Shown here in pieces: positions 1 to 5,795 of a stretch of DNA of 6,423 bases. The stretch is taken from the NCBI GenBank assembly GCA_012521525.1, contig JAAYMG010000395.1, positions 1 through 6,423 on the forward strand, in the 5' to 3' direction. Position numbers and translations under genes: made by a program. The stretch's first letter is position 1. Each line of letters opens with the position of its first letter. The notes under the pieces were generated by a model. It saw only the letters and a program-made list of their open reading frames with translations, was not told where the DNA came from and did no database searches. The stretch is from Clostridiales bacterium. GTDB taxonomy: Bacteria; Bacillota; Clostridia; Oscillospirales; JAAYOS01.

Positions 1-1
1 C

Positions 2-451
2 TGTGAAAGCCTGGATGACCACGAAATCATGATAGGCAAGACCCTCAACGGGACCATGCGCAATATGCAGCTTGCGGAAAACCAGCTTCGCCACGGCAGG
101 AAACCTGCTTACCTTTTCTGCTTCAGGCGGAGGCTCCCCGGAGACAATGCCGGCGCGCCCCACGGAGCGGAGCTTCCATACGTGTTCCAGACCTTGCAGA
201 ACGGCTGGAGGCCTTACTCGGGTGCAGACTACGAGTTGTCGGATATCCTGGCGGATTATTGGGCCAACTTTGCCAGGACTGGTGATCCGAACGGTCCGGG
301 AATACCTGAGTGGAAGCCGTATACGAAAGACGATAAGCGGGTGTTGATGATAGATACACCTCCTTACATGTGCGAGAGACCGCTTCCAAAGATCCAGCAA
401 TATAAACTGAACTATTTCCTCACAACTGATGACGCATATTCGTATGTATAA
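2..451 (+). CDS. Carboxylesterase type B (C-terminal part, 5' end outside window)
   Basis: This is the 3' end of a type-B carboxylesterase (alpha/beta hydrolase, para-nitrobenzyl-esterase/cholinesterase family), which hydrolyses carboxylic esters. The frame is open from base 2 to the TAA at 449-451, so 149 residues are visible and the start, oxyanion loop and nucleophile serine lie left of the window. The key visible motif is GAPHGAELPYVF; its histidine (codon 161-163) fits the catalytic His of the family, which usually lies in H-x-x-E-L-P-Y/F-V-F. It is followed by the usual end of the fold: LSDILADYWANFARTGDPN, then an IPEWKPY segment and a short tail. An internal ATG at 29 is not a credible start, because homology-like sequence continues upstream of it. 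It converges on the arabinofuranosidase gene. The substrate is unknown; detoxification or removal of acyl groups from plant compounds are both possible. The family assignment is firm. Confidence 0.9.
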   Translation, partial: CESLDDHEIMIGKTLNGTMRNMQLAENQLRHGRKPAYLFCFRRRLPGDNAGAPHGAELPYVFQTLQNGWRPYSGADYELSDILADYWANFARTGDPNGPGIPEWKPYTKDDKRVLMIDTPPYMCERPLPKIQQYKLNYFLTTDDAYSYV

Positions 452-480
452 AAGGCAAATTAAAGTGTAAGAGCAGGAAG

Positions 481-527
481 AAGTAAGAGAGACAATAGGC
501 GAGAAAGTAAGAGAGATGCAATAAGCG
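481..527. repeat. Purine-rich degenerate tandem repeat
   Basis: Two imperfect copies of a unit of about 21-23 bases lie back to back. Copy 1 is 481-501 and copy 2 is 505-527. Both begin with the 12-mer aagtaagagaga and end with caata(g/a)gcg; copy 2 has two extra bases between these parts. The flanking sequence from about 461 to 553 is also strongly purine-rich on the plus strand. It lies just after the carboxylesterase stop and before the terminator hairpin. No protein is supported here. Its role is unknown; slippage-derived sequence in an untranslated 3' region is the plain explanation. Confidence 0.6.
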
Positions 528-547
528 GGAAGCAATATAAGAAGATG

Positions 548-592
548 AAAAAACAAGTGGCTCCGAACCGATCACTCGTCGCAGCCACTTGT
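548..592 (-). terminator. Rho-independent terminator of the arabinofuranosidase gene (possibly bidirectional)
   Basis: A perfect 10-bp inverted repeat, acaagtggct at 553-562 and agccacttgt at 583-592, encloses a 20-base loop. Read on the minus strand the stem is followed directly by a run of six T residues (the A run at 548-553 on the plus strand, whose last A is also the last base of the stem). That is the expected form of an intrinsic terminator for the minus-strand gene ending at 779. On the plus strand the stem is followed only by cgcatttt, so termination of the convergent carboxylesterase transcript here is possible but weaker. Confidence 0.75.
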
Positions 593-668
593 CGCATTTT
601 CCTCGTTATATAATGGTGCACAGACCTAAAGAGCTTTATTAAAGCGTGATATATAAAATTATTCATAA

Positions 669-770
669 TTACATTTTTTCAGATATTGGTCCCTTCTGCT
701 TTGAAGCAAAGGTCAGCACATAATCTGAACACTTCGCCTCAACCACATTGTACCGATCATAAAGTGCCAA
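669..770 (-). pseudogene. Short protein-like fragment downstream of the arabinofuranosidase gene (tentative)
   Basis: Between two stops (TGA at 771-773 and TAA at 669-671, minus strand) there is an open stretch of 33 codons reading LALYDRYNVVEAKCSDYVLT and then FASKQKGPISEKM. The composition looks like real protein rather than shadow sequence. There is no ATG start other than the last residue, and no ribosome binding site. I do not recognise a family. It could be the tail of a decayed gene once following the arabinofuranosidase gene, or chance: a 33-codon open stretch is not rare. Kept as a low-confidence entry so that this intergenic segment is described. Confidence 0.2.
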
Positions 771-778
771 TCACTGCT

Positions 779-2290
779 CTATTCTTTTGAAAATCTCAGT
801 ACATTCCAGCTCAATGCAGGCACCTTCGCAATGAACCTGCCGCTTTCAAAATATCCTCCGGGTCCCATGGCCGGCACAACGTTATTCGGGTTTTCCGCCG
901 TATTGACAGCTTTCACATCATCATGATGGATAATGATGTGCTCATCAAACGACAGCTCACCAAATGAACGAAGGTCCAGCTCAAGCGAATAGTCATCGTT
1001 CATATCGCGATTGACGCAGAACAGCGTCAGACTTCCGTCATCGCCAAGGACAGCCGCTGCATCTATATATGGAACATCAGTATAGTCTGTGCAGTCATAT
1101 TTCGGACTTGAAACCAGGGCGTTGAGAGCCTTTCCTCTGCCGTATCTGGACGCGTGCATGAACGGATAGTATATGGTCTGAGCCCAGGCGGCGCCTCCGT
1201 TCTGTGTCATGATAGGCGCAATGACATTTACAAGCTGCGCCATGCAAGCTATTTTCACCCTGTCCGCATTTCGGATCAAAGTCATGAGCATGCTTCCCAC
1301 AAGCAGCGCATCTTCAAAATTGTAAACATCCTCAAGGAGCGGCAGAGCGCGGCCCCATTTGCTCCTCTTTGTGATCTCCCTGTCCTGTTCATGCGAATGG
1401 TACCACACGTTCCATTCATCGAACGACAGGTTTATTTTCTTCCTGCTGTGTTTTTTCCCCTTTACGCTGTCACATATTGCAACAACGGTCTTTATGAACT
1501 CATCCATATCCATGGTGCGCGCCAAAAAGCCGGGGGTGTCATTTGTCGGGTTGCCGTAATATCTGTGAAGAGATATATAGTCTACGGTATCATAGCACTC
1601 TTCCAAAACCTGCAATTCCCAGTCTCCGAAGGTGGGCATCTGGCTGTGTGAAGAACCGCATACGACCAGCTCTACCGAAGGATCGACCCACTTCATGACT
1701 TTCCCGGCCTCGTTGGCTATGCGGCCATACTCCCAGGCCGTCTTGTGGGCGATCTGCCAGGGTCCGTCCATCTCGTTGCCAAGGCACCACAGCTTTATAT
1801 CGAACGGTTCATCTGCACCGTTTTTCCGTCTGAGATCGGACCAGTACGATCCGCCCCTGTGGTTTGCATATTCGACGATATTTCGAGCCGCATCCACACC
1901 CCGTGTACCCAGGTTTATCGAATACATCGGCTTGGCGTTTGCCTTCCTGCACCAGGAGATATACTCGTGCAAACCGAACTCATTGGTCTCCGTCGTGAAC
2001 CACGCCAGATCCAGCCGCGCGGGGCGGCTGTCCTTCGGTCCTATGGAATCCTCCCAGTTGAAACCCGAGACGAAATTGCCGCCGGGATATCGGACTACAG
2101 TGATGCCGAGATCCCTGACAAGCTCCATGACGTCACCGCGAAAACCATTTTCATCGGCGGTCTGATGCCCGGGCTCATATATGCCCCCGTAAACGCACCG
2201 GCCCAAATGTTCGACGAAAGAACCATAGATCCTGGGGTCAATATCCCCAATGACATAATCCTTGTCTAAAATTACGGATGCCTTTTTCAT
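779..2290 (-). CDS. abfA: GH51 alpha-L-arabinofuranosidase
   Basis: This enzyme hydrolyses terminal non-reducing alpha-L-arabinofuranosyl residues from arabinoxylan, arabinan or their oligosaccharides, with retention of configuration. The 503-residue length is typical of GH51. A (beta/alpha)8 barrel covers roughly residues 15-390, followed by a beta-sandwich domain to the end. RYPGGNFVSGFNWEDSIGP (about 67-85) is a family hallmark. E173 in LGNEMDGPWQ fits the acid/base and E292 in LSFDEWNVWY fits the nucleophile; their spacing matches characterised Geobacillus AbfA (E175/E294). There is no signal peptide, so the enzyme is probably cytoplasmic and acts on imported oligosaccharides. The ATG at 2290 is chosen over the in-frame one at 2329 because a GAGGT site lies 7 bases before it and the protein then begins in the usual family manner. 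Its own promoter and terminator suggest a single-gene transcript. The symbol is by family convention. Confidence 0.96.
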   Translation of the reverse strand: MKKASVILDKDYVIGDIDPRIYGSFVEHLGRCVYGGIYEPGHQTADENGFRGDVMELVRDLGITVVRYPGGNFVSGFNWEDSIGPKDSRPARLDLAWFTTETNEFGLHEYISWCRKANAKPMYSINLGTRGVDAARNIVEYANHRGGSYWSDLRRKNGADEPFDIKLWCLGNEMDGPWQIAHKTAWEYGRIANEAGKVMKWVDPSVELVVCGSSHSQMPTFGDWELQVLEECYDTVDYISLHRYYGNPTNDTPGFLARTMDMDEFIKTVVAICDSVKGKKHSRKKINLSFDEWNVWYHSHEQDREITKRSKWGRALPLLEDVYNFEDALLVGSMLMTLIRNADRVKIACMAQLVNVIAPIMTQNGGAAWAQTIYYPFMHASRYGRGKALNALVSSPKYDCTDYTDVPYIDAAAVLGDDGSLTLFCVNRDMNDDYSLELDLRSFGELSFDEHIIIHHDDVKAVNTAENPNNVVPAMGPGGYFESGRFIAKVPALSWNVLRFSKE

Positions 2291-2297
2291 TGCAATG

Positions 2298-2302
2298 ACC
2301 TC
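2298..2302 (-). promoter_or_regulatory. Ribosome binding site of the arabinofuranosidase gene
   Basis: On the minus strand GAGGT (within AGTGAGGTC) lies 7 bases before the ATG at 2288-2290. It decides the start: the upstream in-frame ATG pair at 2324-2329 has no comparable site and would add 13 residues unlike the family N-terminus. Confidence 0.75.
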
Positions 2303-2394
2303 ACTTTCCGATACCCACCGGATCATCACGGGGCCCGAACGTTTCCCGATATTCGGTCACCTGCGCTCAAAAGCTCAAGAGATACCTGAAACCC

Positions 2395-2415
2395 CATTAA
2401 TGATCTCAATTAATG
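2395..2415. promoter_or_regulatory. Perfect dyad in the arabinofuranosidase leader (operator candidate)
   Basis: The sequence cattaat (2395-2401), a 7-base spacer, and attaatg (2409-2415) form a perfect 7+7 inverted repeat. It falls about 20-40 bases past the transcription start predicted from the promoter at 2443-2471, where a roadblock-type repressor could act. The AT-rich arms would make a weak RNA hairpin, so a DNA-binding site is more plausible than a terminator. No regulator gene is in the window, so the binding protein is unknown. Confidence 0.4.
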
Positions 2416-2442
2416 TTCACAACACTATTATTATTAAATTTA

Positions 2443-2471
2443 ATGGTAACATTTGCATTTATGCTTGTCAA
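2443..2471 (-). promoter_or_regulatory. Sigma-A-type promoter of the arabinofuranosidase gene
   Basis: On the minus strand a perfect -35 TTGACA (2466-2471) is followed by a 17-base spacer ending in TGT, and then a -10 TACCAT (2443-2448). The TGN before the -10 is an extended -10 element, which would make up for the two mismatches in TACCAT. Transcription would start near 2436, giving a leader of about 145 bases before the ATG at 2290. Confidence 0.7.
2444..2457 (-). promoter_or_regulatory. cre-like site (CcpA) overlapping the -10 element
   Basis: On the minus strand TGCAAATGTTACCA fits the catabolite-responsive consensus TGNAANCGNNNNCA with one mismatch (T for C at position 7). It overlaps the -10 and spacer of the promoter, so bound CcpA would block RNA polymerase; repression of arabinofuranosidase by a preferred sugar would make biological sense. 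This is a motif match only, and the match to the stricter WTGNNARCGNWWWCAW form has two mismatches. Confidence 0.4.
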
Positions 2472-2492
2472 TAAAATGAGAGCATTCAGCAG

Positions 2493-2526
2493 AAGTGACC
2501 CCGGCTCTGACTGCCCGGGGTCACTT
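2493..2526 (-). terminator. Strong GC-rich hairpin downstream of the esterase operon
   Basis: A perfect 12-bp stem, aagtgaccccgg (2493-2504) and ccggggtcactt (2515-2526), closes a 10-base loop. It lies about 135 bases beyond the esterase stop and just upstream of the arabinofuranosidase promoter. It is well placed to end the esterase operon transcript and insulate the next gene. Neither side has a good T run (minus strand: tctgctgaat; plus strand: tcaatgtc), so it may be an imperfect terminator or a transcript-stabilising 3' hairpin. The strand is inferred from context. Confidence 0.5.
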
Positions 2527-2567
2527 TCAATGTCGATCGATAATATCAGGATCTATTTTACATTTGC

Positions 2568-2609
2568 GGATGTTGTGCTCTGTCTCGATTTTTTTGCAAC
2601 ATCCTTTTT
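2568..2609 (+). terminator. Terminator-like hairpin with T5 tail, plus-strand orientation
   Basis: The sequence ggatgttg (2568-2575) and caacatcc (2597-2604) form a perfect 8-bp stem around a 21-base loop, and are followed directly by TTTTT (2605-2609). By form this is an intrinsic terminator on the plus strand, yet no plus-strand gene precedes it. It could stop antisense transcription from entering the esterase operon, or be a remnant of earlier gene content. The long loop lowers confidence. Confidence 0.45.
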
Positions 2610-2661
2610 GTAAACATCTCACGGATGGCTCTCGTTATGACTGGCAACCATGAAGATCAAA

Positions 2662-3426
2662 TCACACTTTCCTCAGCTCACCCTTATATGCATCCGTCCG
2701 GGGTATCCATTTCAGGAACCGTTCCACGGTGTGGTTCCAGAAGCGCCATTCATGCCCCATACCTTCGGACTCTTCCCAGGTAACATCCACACCCATTTTG
2801 ATCAGCTCATCGCGAAACGCGGCGCCCTGCTTGTATAGAGGGTCCGCAGTTCCGCATGACATGAACATTGCAGGGAATGGCTTTCCCTCTGCTATGATCC
2901 TCTTTGCCGCCTCCTCGGGGTCATCCGGAGCCGCTTCCGTTCCCGGAAGGCGGATGCCCGCCGAGAATGCGCCGATCGCCCCGAAGCGTTCGGGATTATT
3001 TAGCCCGTTATACAAAGCGCCATAGCCGCCCATCGAAAGGCCGGCGATGTAGCTGTCTTCAGGCCTGGTCGATATCGGGAAGTAGCCCTGCAAAAATTCC
3101 GGGAGTTCGTGGACAAGGAAAGTGCTGTAGTTCTCTTTCACGATCCCCGTGCCCGGATGGTTTCTGAACGCCTTGTTTTCTCCTGAGAAAATGGCGACTG
3201 CGATGTTATGCTCTTCGGCAAAAAGCTCTATATTCGTGTAAGATGTCCATGCCGTATAATCGTTCCATCCGCCATGCAGAAGATAGAGAACGGGATACTT
3301 TGCCTTAGGTGTATGGCACGGATTGGGCATCATGGTTTCCGGGCAGGTGAGCGAAGGGACGATGACCGTCATTTCTATCGTACGGGCCAGGGAATATGAA
3401 ATAAACGAACATGTAAATCTCGCCAT
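2662..3426 (-). CDS. CE1-type alpha/beta-hydrolase esterase (tributyrin/acetyl-xylan/feruloyl esterase family)
   Basis: This 254-residue protein belongs to the esterase D/CE1 group of alpha/beta hydrolases, which cleave acetyl, feruloyl or short-chain acyl esters. The HGG motif of the oxyanion loop is in VLYLLHGGWNDYTAW (about 46-60). The nucleophile is S131 in AGLSMGGYGAL (a G-x-S-x-G elbow), the acid is probably D195 in CGTADPLY, and the base is H225 in GMGHEWRFW. Length and motif spacing are normal for a stand-alone enzyme. There is no signal peptide and no carbohydrate-binding domain, which suggests a cytoplasmic enzyme acting on imported acylated sugars. The ATG start has an excellent GGAGG 7 bases upstream. 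It is the last gene of the operon, 36 bases after the oxidoreductase stop. The related formylglutathione hydrolase role is less likely given the sugar-enzyme neighbours. The acyl group cannot be told from sequence. Confidence 0.88.
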   Translation of the reverse strand: MARFTCSFISYSLARTIEMTVIVPSLTCPETMMPNPCHTPKAKYPVLYLLHGGWNDYTAWTSYTNIELFAEEHNIAVAIFSGENKAFRNHPGTGIVKENYSTFLVHELPEFLQGYFPISTRPEDSYIAGLSMGGYGALYNGLNNPERFGAIGAFSAGIRLPGTEAAPDDPEEAAKRIIAEGKPFPAMFMSCGTADPLYKQGAAFRDELIKMGVDVTWEESEGMGHEWRFWNHTVERFLKWIPRTDAYKGELRKV

Positions 3427-3462
3427 ATTTTAACCTCCGTAATATTCAAACCACAGTCAGGC

Positions 3463-4725
3463 TCAGTCATCGAACACGCTTTGCTGTGCAAAACCGTTAT
3501 AAATACCGGGCCTTACGGCTTTGGGGCGCTCAACGCGGGAAACCATCGTATGATAACGGCCGTCACGGCAACCCTGGATGATCCCGTGGACGGTTTCGAA
3601 CGCCTGGAACCCCATGGAATAATGGCAGCGCGGTTTACGGCCGTTCCTTATGGCGAATGCAAGATCCATCAGGCCTACGCCGCGCGCTTCTTCAAGATAG
3701 CCGTGCGTCGGAGGGATCCTGTAGTTCGGAAGCGGAACAAGTCCGCCGGGTGTGTATGCCGGAGGTGACCCGACATTTGTCTGGATATAGACATTGCCCC
3801 CAAAGAAATTCGGATCGGGGCATATCAGAGTAGCCTCACTGCCGTATACGACAAACATCTGGTCACTGTCCCTTATGCCGGATGCGAAGATGATAGAGCC
3901 GTATACTCCGTTGGAAAACTCCAGCGAACCGACCAGTGTATCCGGCTCGCTGTTGGCCAGATCACTGTTGTAGAGGGTATTAAGCGGATCTTTTGACTCA
4001 TGGTATCTCAGGTTGGTTTTTATAAAGCCGCTTACCCGCTCGATGTTTCCGAACAAATTGATGAGATTGTGCAGATAATAGCCGCCCATATCAAACGGGA
4101 GCCCGCTGCCGTCCGGGGTACGCGGGTTGTATCCGGGAAGCATTGACATCATCCTGGCAAACATGTCACTGTTATCGCCTTCCTGCTTGGGGTACTCACG
4201 GCGTGTGCTTTGCCCGCGTTCGCCGCCAAGGATCATGTTGCCCCTGGTGACCAGGCAGTAAGACGCGATCGGTGTCCCGATAAAACCGCTGTCTATGAGC
4301 TGGCGGATAGTTTGCCAGGCTCCTCCCAGGAAGGTGTCCGGGGCCACGGTGTACCACTGCCCGTTTTTCTCGGCTTTTTCAGCCAGCCTGACCAGCTCGA
4401 GCCCCTCTTCCCATGTTACGGCCATCATCTTCTCGGAGTGTACGCTCTTTCCCGCTTCCAGGGCAGCTTTTGTGACCTCATAGTGCGATGTCGGATATGT
4501 AAGATTCAATACGACTTCGATTTCCGGGTCATTATATATGTCCTCATTCGTGCATGCCTTCGCACCGAACTTCTGCTCAAAAAGCCTGGCGCGCTCCTCA
4601 ACGGTATCCGCACACTTTACGACATCGATCATGTTATACTGTTTGAGGATCGTCGGCATGTAGGCGCGCAGCGCTATCATTCCGCAGCCTATCAGTCCTA
4701 CTTTGACAGGTTTCAAGTTAGCCAT
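3463..4725 (-). CDS. Gfo/Idh/MocA family NAD(P)-dependent oxidoreductase
   Basis: This 420-residue protein is a dehydrogenase of the glucose-fructose oxidoreductase/inositol dehydrogenase/MocA family, which oxidises or reduces a hydroxyl/keto group on sugars, inositols or glycosides. The Rossmann fold starts at once with VGLIGCGMIA (8-17; glycines 10, 13 and 15). The family EKP motif appears as SEKMMA (E98, K99), so the lysine is kept but proline is replaced by methionine. A substrate-side motif, FDMGGYYLHNLINLFG (211-226), replaces the common D-x-G-x-H-x-x-D with tyrosine at 216 and histidine at 219. At 420 residues it is longer than the 330-380 of many members; residues 160-205 look like an extended loop. 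The start has AAAGGGG 9 bases upstream. It sits 26 bases after the epimerase-like gene and 36 before the esterase gene, so all three are probably co-transcribed. The substrate is unknown; I see no basis for a gene symbol. Confidence 0.92.
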   Translation of the reverse strand: MANLKPVKVGLIGCGMIALRAYMPTILKQYNMIDVVKCADTVEERARLFEQKFGAKACTNEDIYNDPEIEVVLNLTYPTSHYEVTKAALEAGKSVHSEKMMAVTWEEGLELVRLAEKAEKNGQWYTVAPDTFLGGAWQTIRQLIDSGFIGTPIASYCLVTRGNMILGGERGQSTRREYPKQEGDNSDMFARMMSMLPGYNPRTPDGSGLPFDMGGYYLHNLINLFGNIERVSGFIKTNLRYHESKDPLNTLYNSDLANSEPDTLVGSLEFSNGVYGSIIFASGIRDSDQMFVVYGSEATLICPDPNFFGGNVYIQTNVGSPPAYTPGGLVPLPNYRIPPTHGYLEEARGVGLMDLAFAIRNGRKPRCHYSMGFQAFETVHGIIQGCRDGRYHTMVSRVERPKAVRPGIYNGFAQQSVFDD

Positions 4726-4751
4726 TTACTGTTTCCCCTTTCATTGCAAAA

Positions 4752-5579
4752 TCATTCGACATATCCGGTTTCTTTCATGTTAAGGTAAGCCGCTGTCAGG
4801 ATCTCCTTGTTTTGCAGTATGTTCGGGAAATCCTGTTCAACGATTGCCCACTCGATATCCTCTTCAGCTCCCGCTTTCAGGCAACCGCAAAGGTCCAGTT
4901 TCCCCGTTCCGACTGTTGTGAACTGCGGAGCCATGACATTCGGCATGCCCCTGTACTGCACTGTTTTGTCTATGTAATCTTTGATATGCAGGGCTGATAT
5001 CCTCTTCCCGAGCTGACGGATCAAAGCTACCGGGTCCGCACCCGCATAGGCAGCCCAGCCGCAGTCAAGTTCAAATGTGAGGTTCTCGGTGTTTGCCGCG
5101 ATCAGCTGCAGATGCGGAACGCCGCGGTAACATTGCGTAAATTCAATATCATGGTTGTGATACATGAAGTCTATGCCTTCAGCTTTAAGTATCGTCGCCT
5201 TCTTTTCAAAGTCCTCGATCTCCCGCATGACTTCATCGTAGGATGCAGGCTCAGGACGGCCGCCGAAGCGGTACATGGATGCCAGGTTGTTAAAGGCCAC
5301 TACGCGTCTTACTCCGATCTGATTTGCCTGGCGGATTATCTCATCCATGCCCGGTTCAGGCCGTCCGGGAAAACTCATCAGGCCGATATCGATCGGCTCG
5401 ATGCCATAGCTTTTGACGCGGGCAAGGTTCTCCTCTACGCTGCCCTCCCTGAATAAGGCCCCTCCGTTTTCGAAGCCCTTATAGCCTATCCCGGCATACT
5501 CCCTCAGATAGTCGTAGAACTCTTCGCCCTTTGCAGTAAAGGGCATGAAACCGATAAACCCAGCTTTCAGCTTTTGCAT
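4752..5579 (-). CDS. Sugar phosphate isomerase/epimerase-like TIM-barrel protein (AP endonuclease 2 family)
   Basis: This 275-residue protein is a xylose-isomerase-like TIM barrel of the metal-dependent sugar isomerase/epimerase group (IolE, IolI, tagatose/allulose epimerases, keto-sugar lyases). Motifs along the barrel are GYKGFEN (E37), FMYHNHDIEF (H141, H143, E146), FELDCGW (E170, D172), ALHIKD (H198, D201), VGTGKLD (223-229) and AIVEQD (E248). E146 or E37, D172, H198 and E248 are the likely metal and acid/base residues. Length is normal for the family. The ATG at 5579 is chosen over the in-frame ATG at 5696: it has a strong AGAGGGGAG site 8 bases upstream, while 5696 has none and would add 39 residues unlike the family. 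It is the first intact gene of the operon and pairs with the next-door oxidoreductase. Whether it acts as epimerase, isomerase, dehydratase or lyase cannot be told; phosphate on the substrate is not implied. Confidence 0.9.
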   Translation of the reverse strand: MQKLKAGFIGFMPFTAKGEEFYDYLREYAGIGYKGFENGGALFREGSVEENLARVKSYGIEPIDIGLMSFPGRPEPGMDEIIRQANQIGVRRVVAFNNLASMYRFGGRPEPASYDEVMREIEDFEKKATILKAEGIDFMYHNHDIEFTQCYRGVPHLQLIAANTENLTFELDCGWAAYAGADPVALIRQLGKRISALHIKDYIDKTVQYRGMPNVMAPQFTTVGTGKLDLCGCLKAGAEEDIEWAIVEQDFPNILQNKEILTAAYLNMKETGYVE

Positions 5580-5587
5580 AGCTTCTA

Positions 5588-5596
5588 CTCCCCTCT
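5588..5596 (-). promoter_or_regulatory. Ribosome binding site of the epimerase-like gene
   Basis: On the minus strand AGAGGGGAG ends 8 bases before the ATG at 5577-5579. It is the reason for preferring this start over the longer in-frame frame opening at 5696. Confidence 0.75.
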
Positions 5597-5656
5597 TGTA
5601 AATAATGATATGGTTTGGCAAGTGACTTTTACCCACGTGATTTCCATCGTTAGCCG

Positions 5657-5697
5657 AATGGGAGATTGCCCGTATATCAAGCGAGCTACCTCCCATT
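5657..5697. repeat. 8-bp inverted repeat in the operon leader
   Basis: The sequences aatgggag (5657-5664) and ctcccatt (5690-5697) are perfectly complementary, separated by 25 bases. They lie in the untranslated leader between the solute-binding remnant and the epimerase-like gene. The element could fold as a long-loop hairpin in the transcript or bind a regulator. There is no T run after it, so it is not an intrinsic terminator. Low certainty. Confidence 0.3.
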
Positions 5698-5795
5698 TGA
5701 GAACCAAAAGCGCCGATACCGGTCCATATACACAGTAAATATGCTAATCGGCCAGAGATTTTTAGATGGAGCGGAAAGCCGTATCTGATTACCGA

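Noticed and set aside
460..666. Minus-strand 68-codon frame with a hydrophobic, leucine-rich end that might look like a membrane peptide
   Set aside because: The leucine/serine-rich end is just the translated complement of the purine tract, the frame runs straight through the terminator hairpin at 548-592, and the ATG at 666 has no Shine-Dalgarno site.
1154..1651. Plus-strand 165-codon open frame opposite the arabinofuranosidase gene
   Set aside because: It is entirely antisense to a gene with clear GH51 motifs, has no ribosome binding site or family resemblance, and is explained by the codon pattern of the real gene. The same holds for the plus-strand frames at 1632-2165 and 1745-2269.
4210..4788. 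Plus-strand 192-codon open frame opposite the oxidoreductase gene
   Set aside because: Antisense to a strongly supported gene, and it runs across the operon junction; no recognisable domain. Frames at 2729-3025, 3481-3768 and 5112-5456 are rejected for the same reason.
5580..5696. 39-residue N-terminal extension of the epimerase-like protein from the ATG at 5696
   Set aside because: No ribosome binding site at 5696, the extra residues do not resemble a signal peptide or the family, and a strong site sits correctly before the ATG at 5579.
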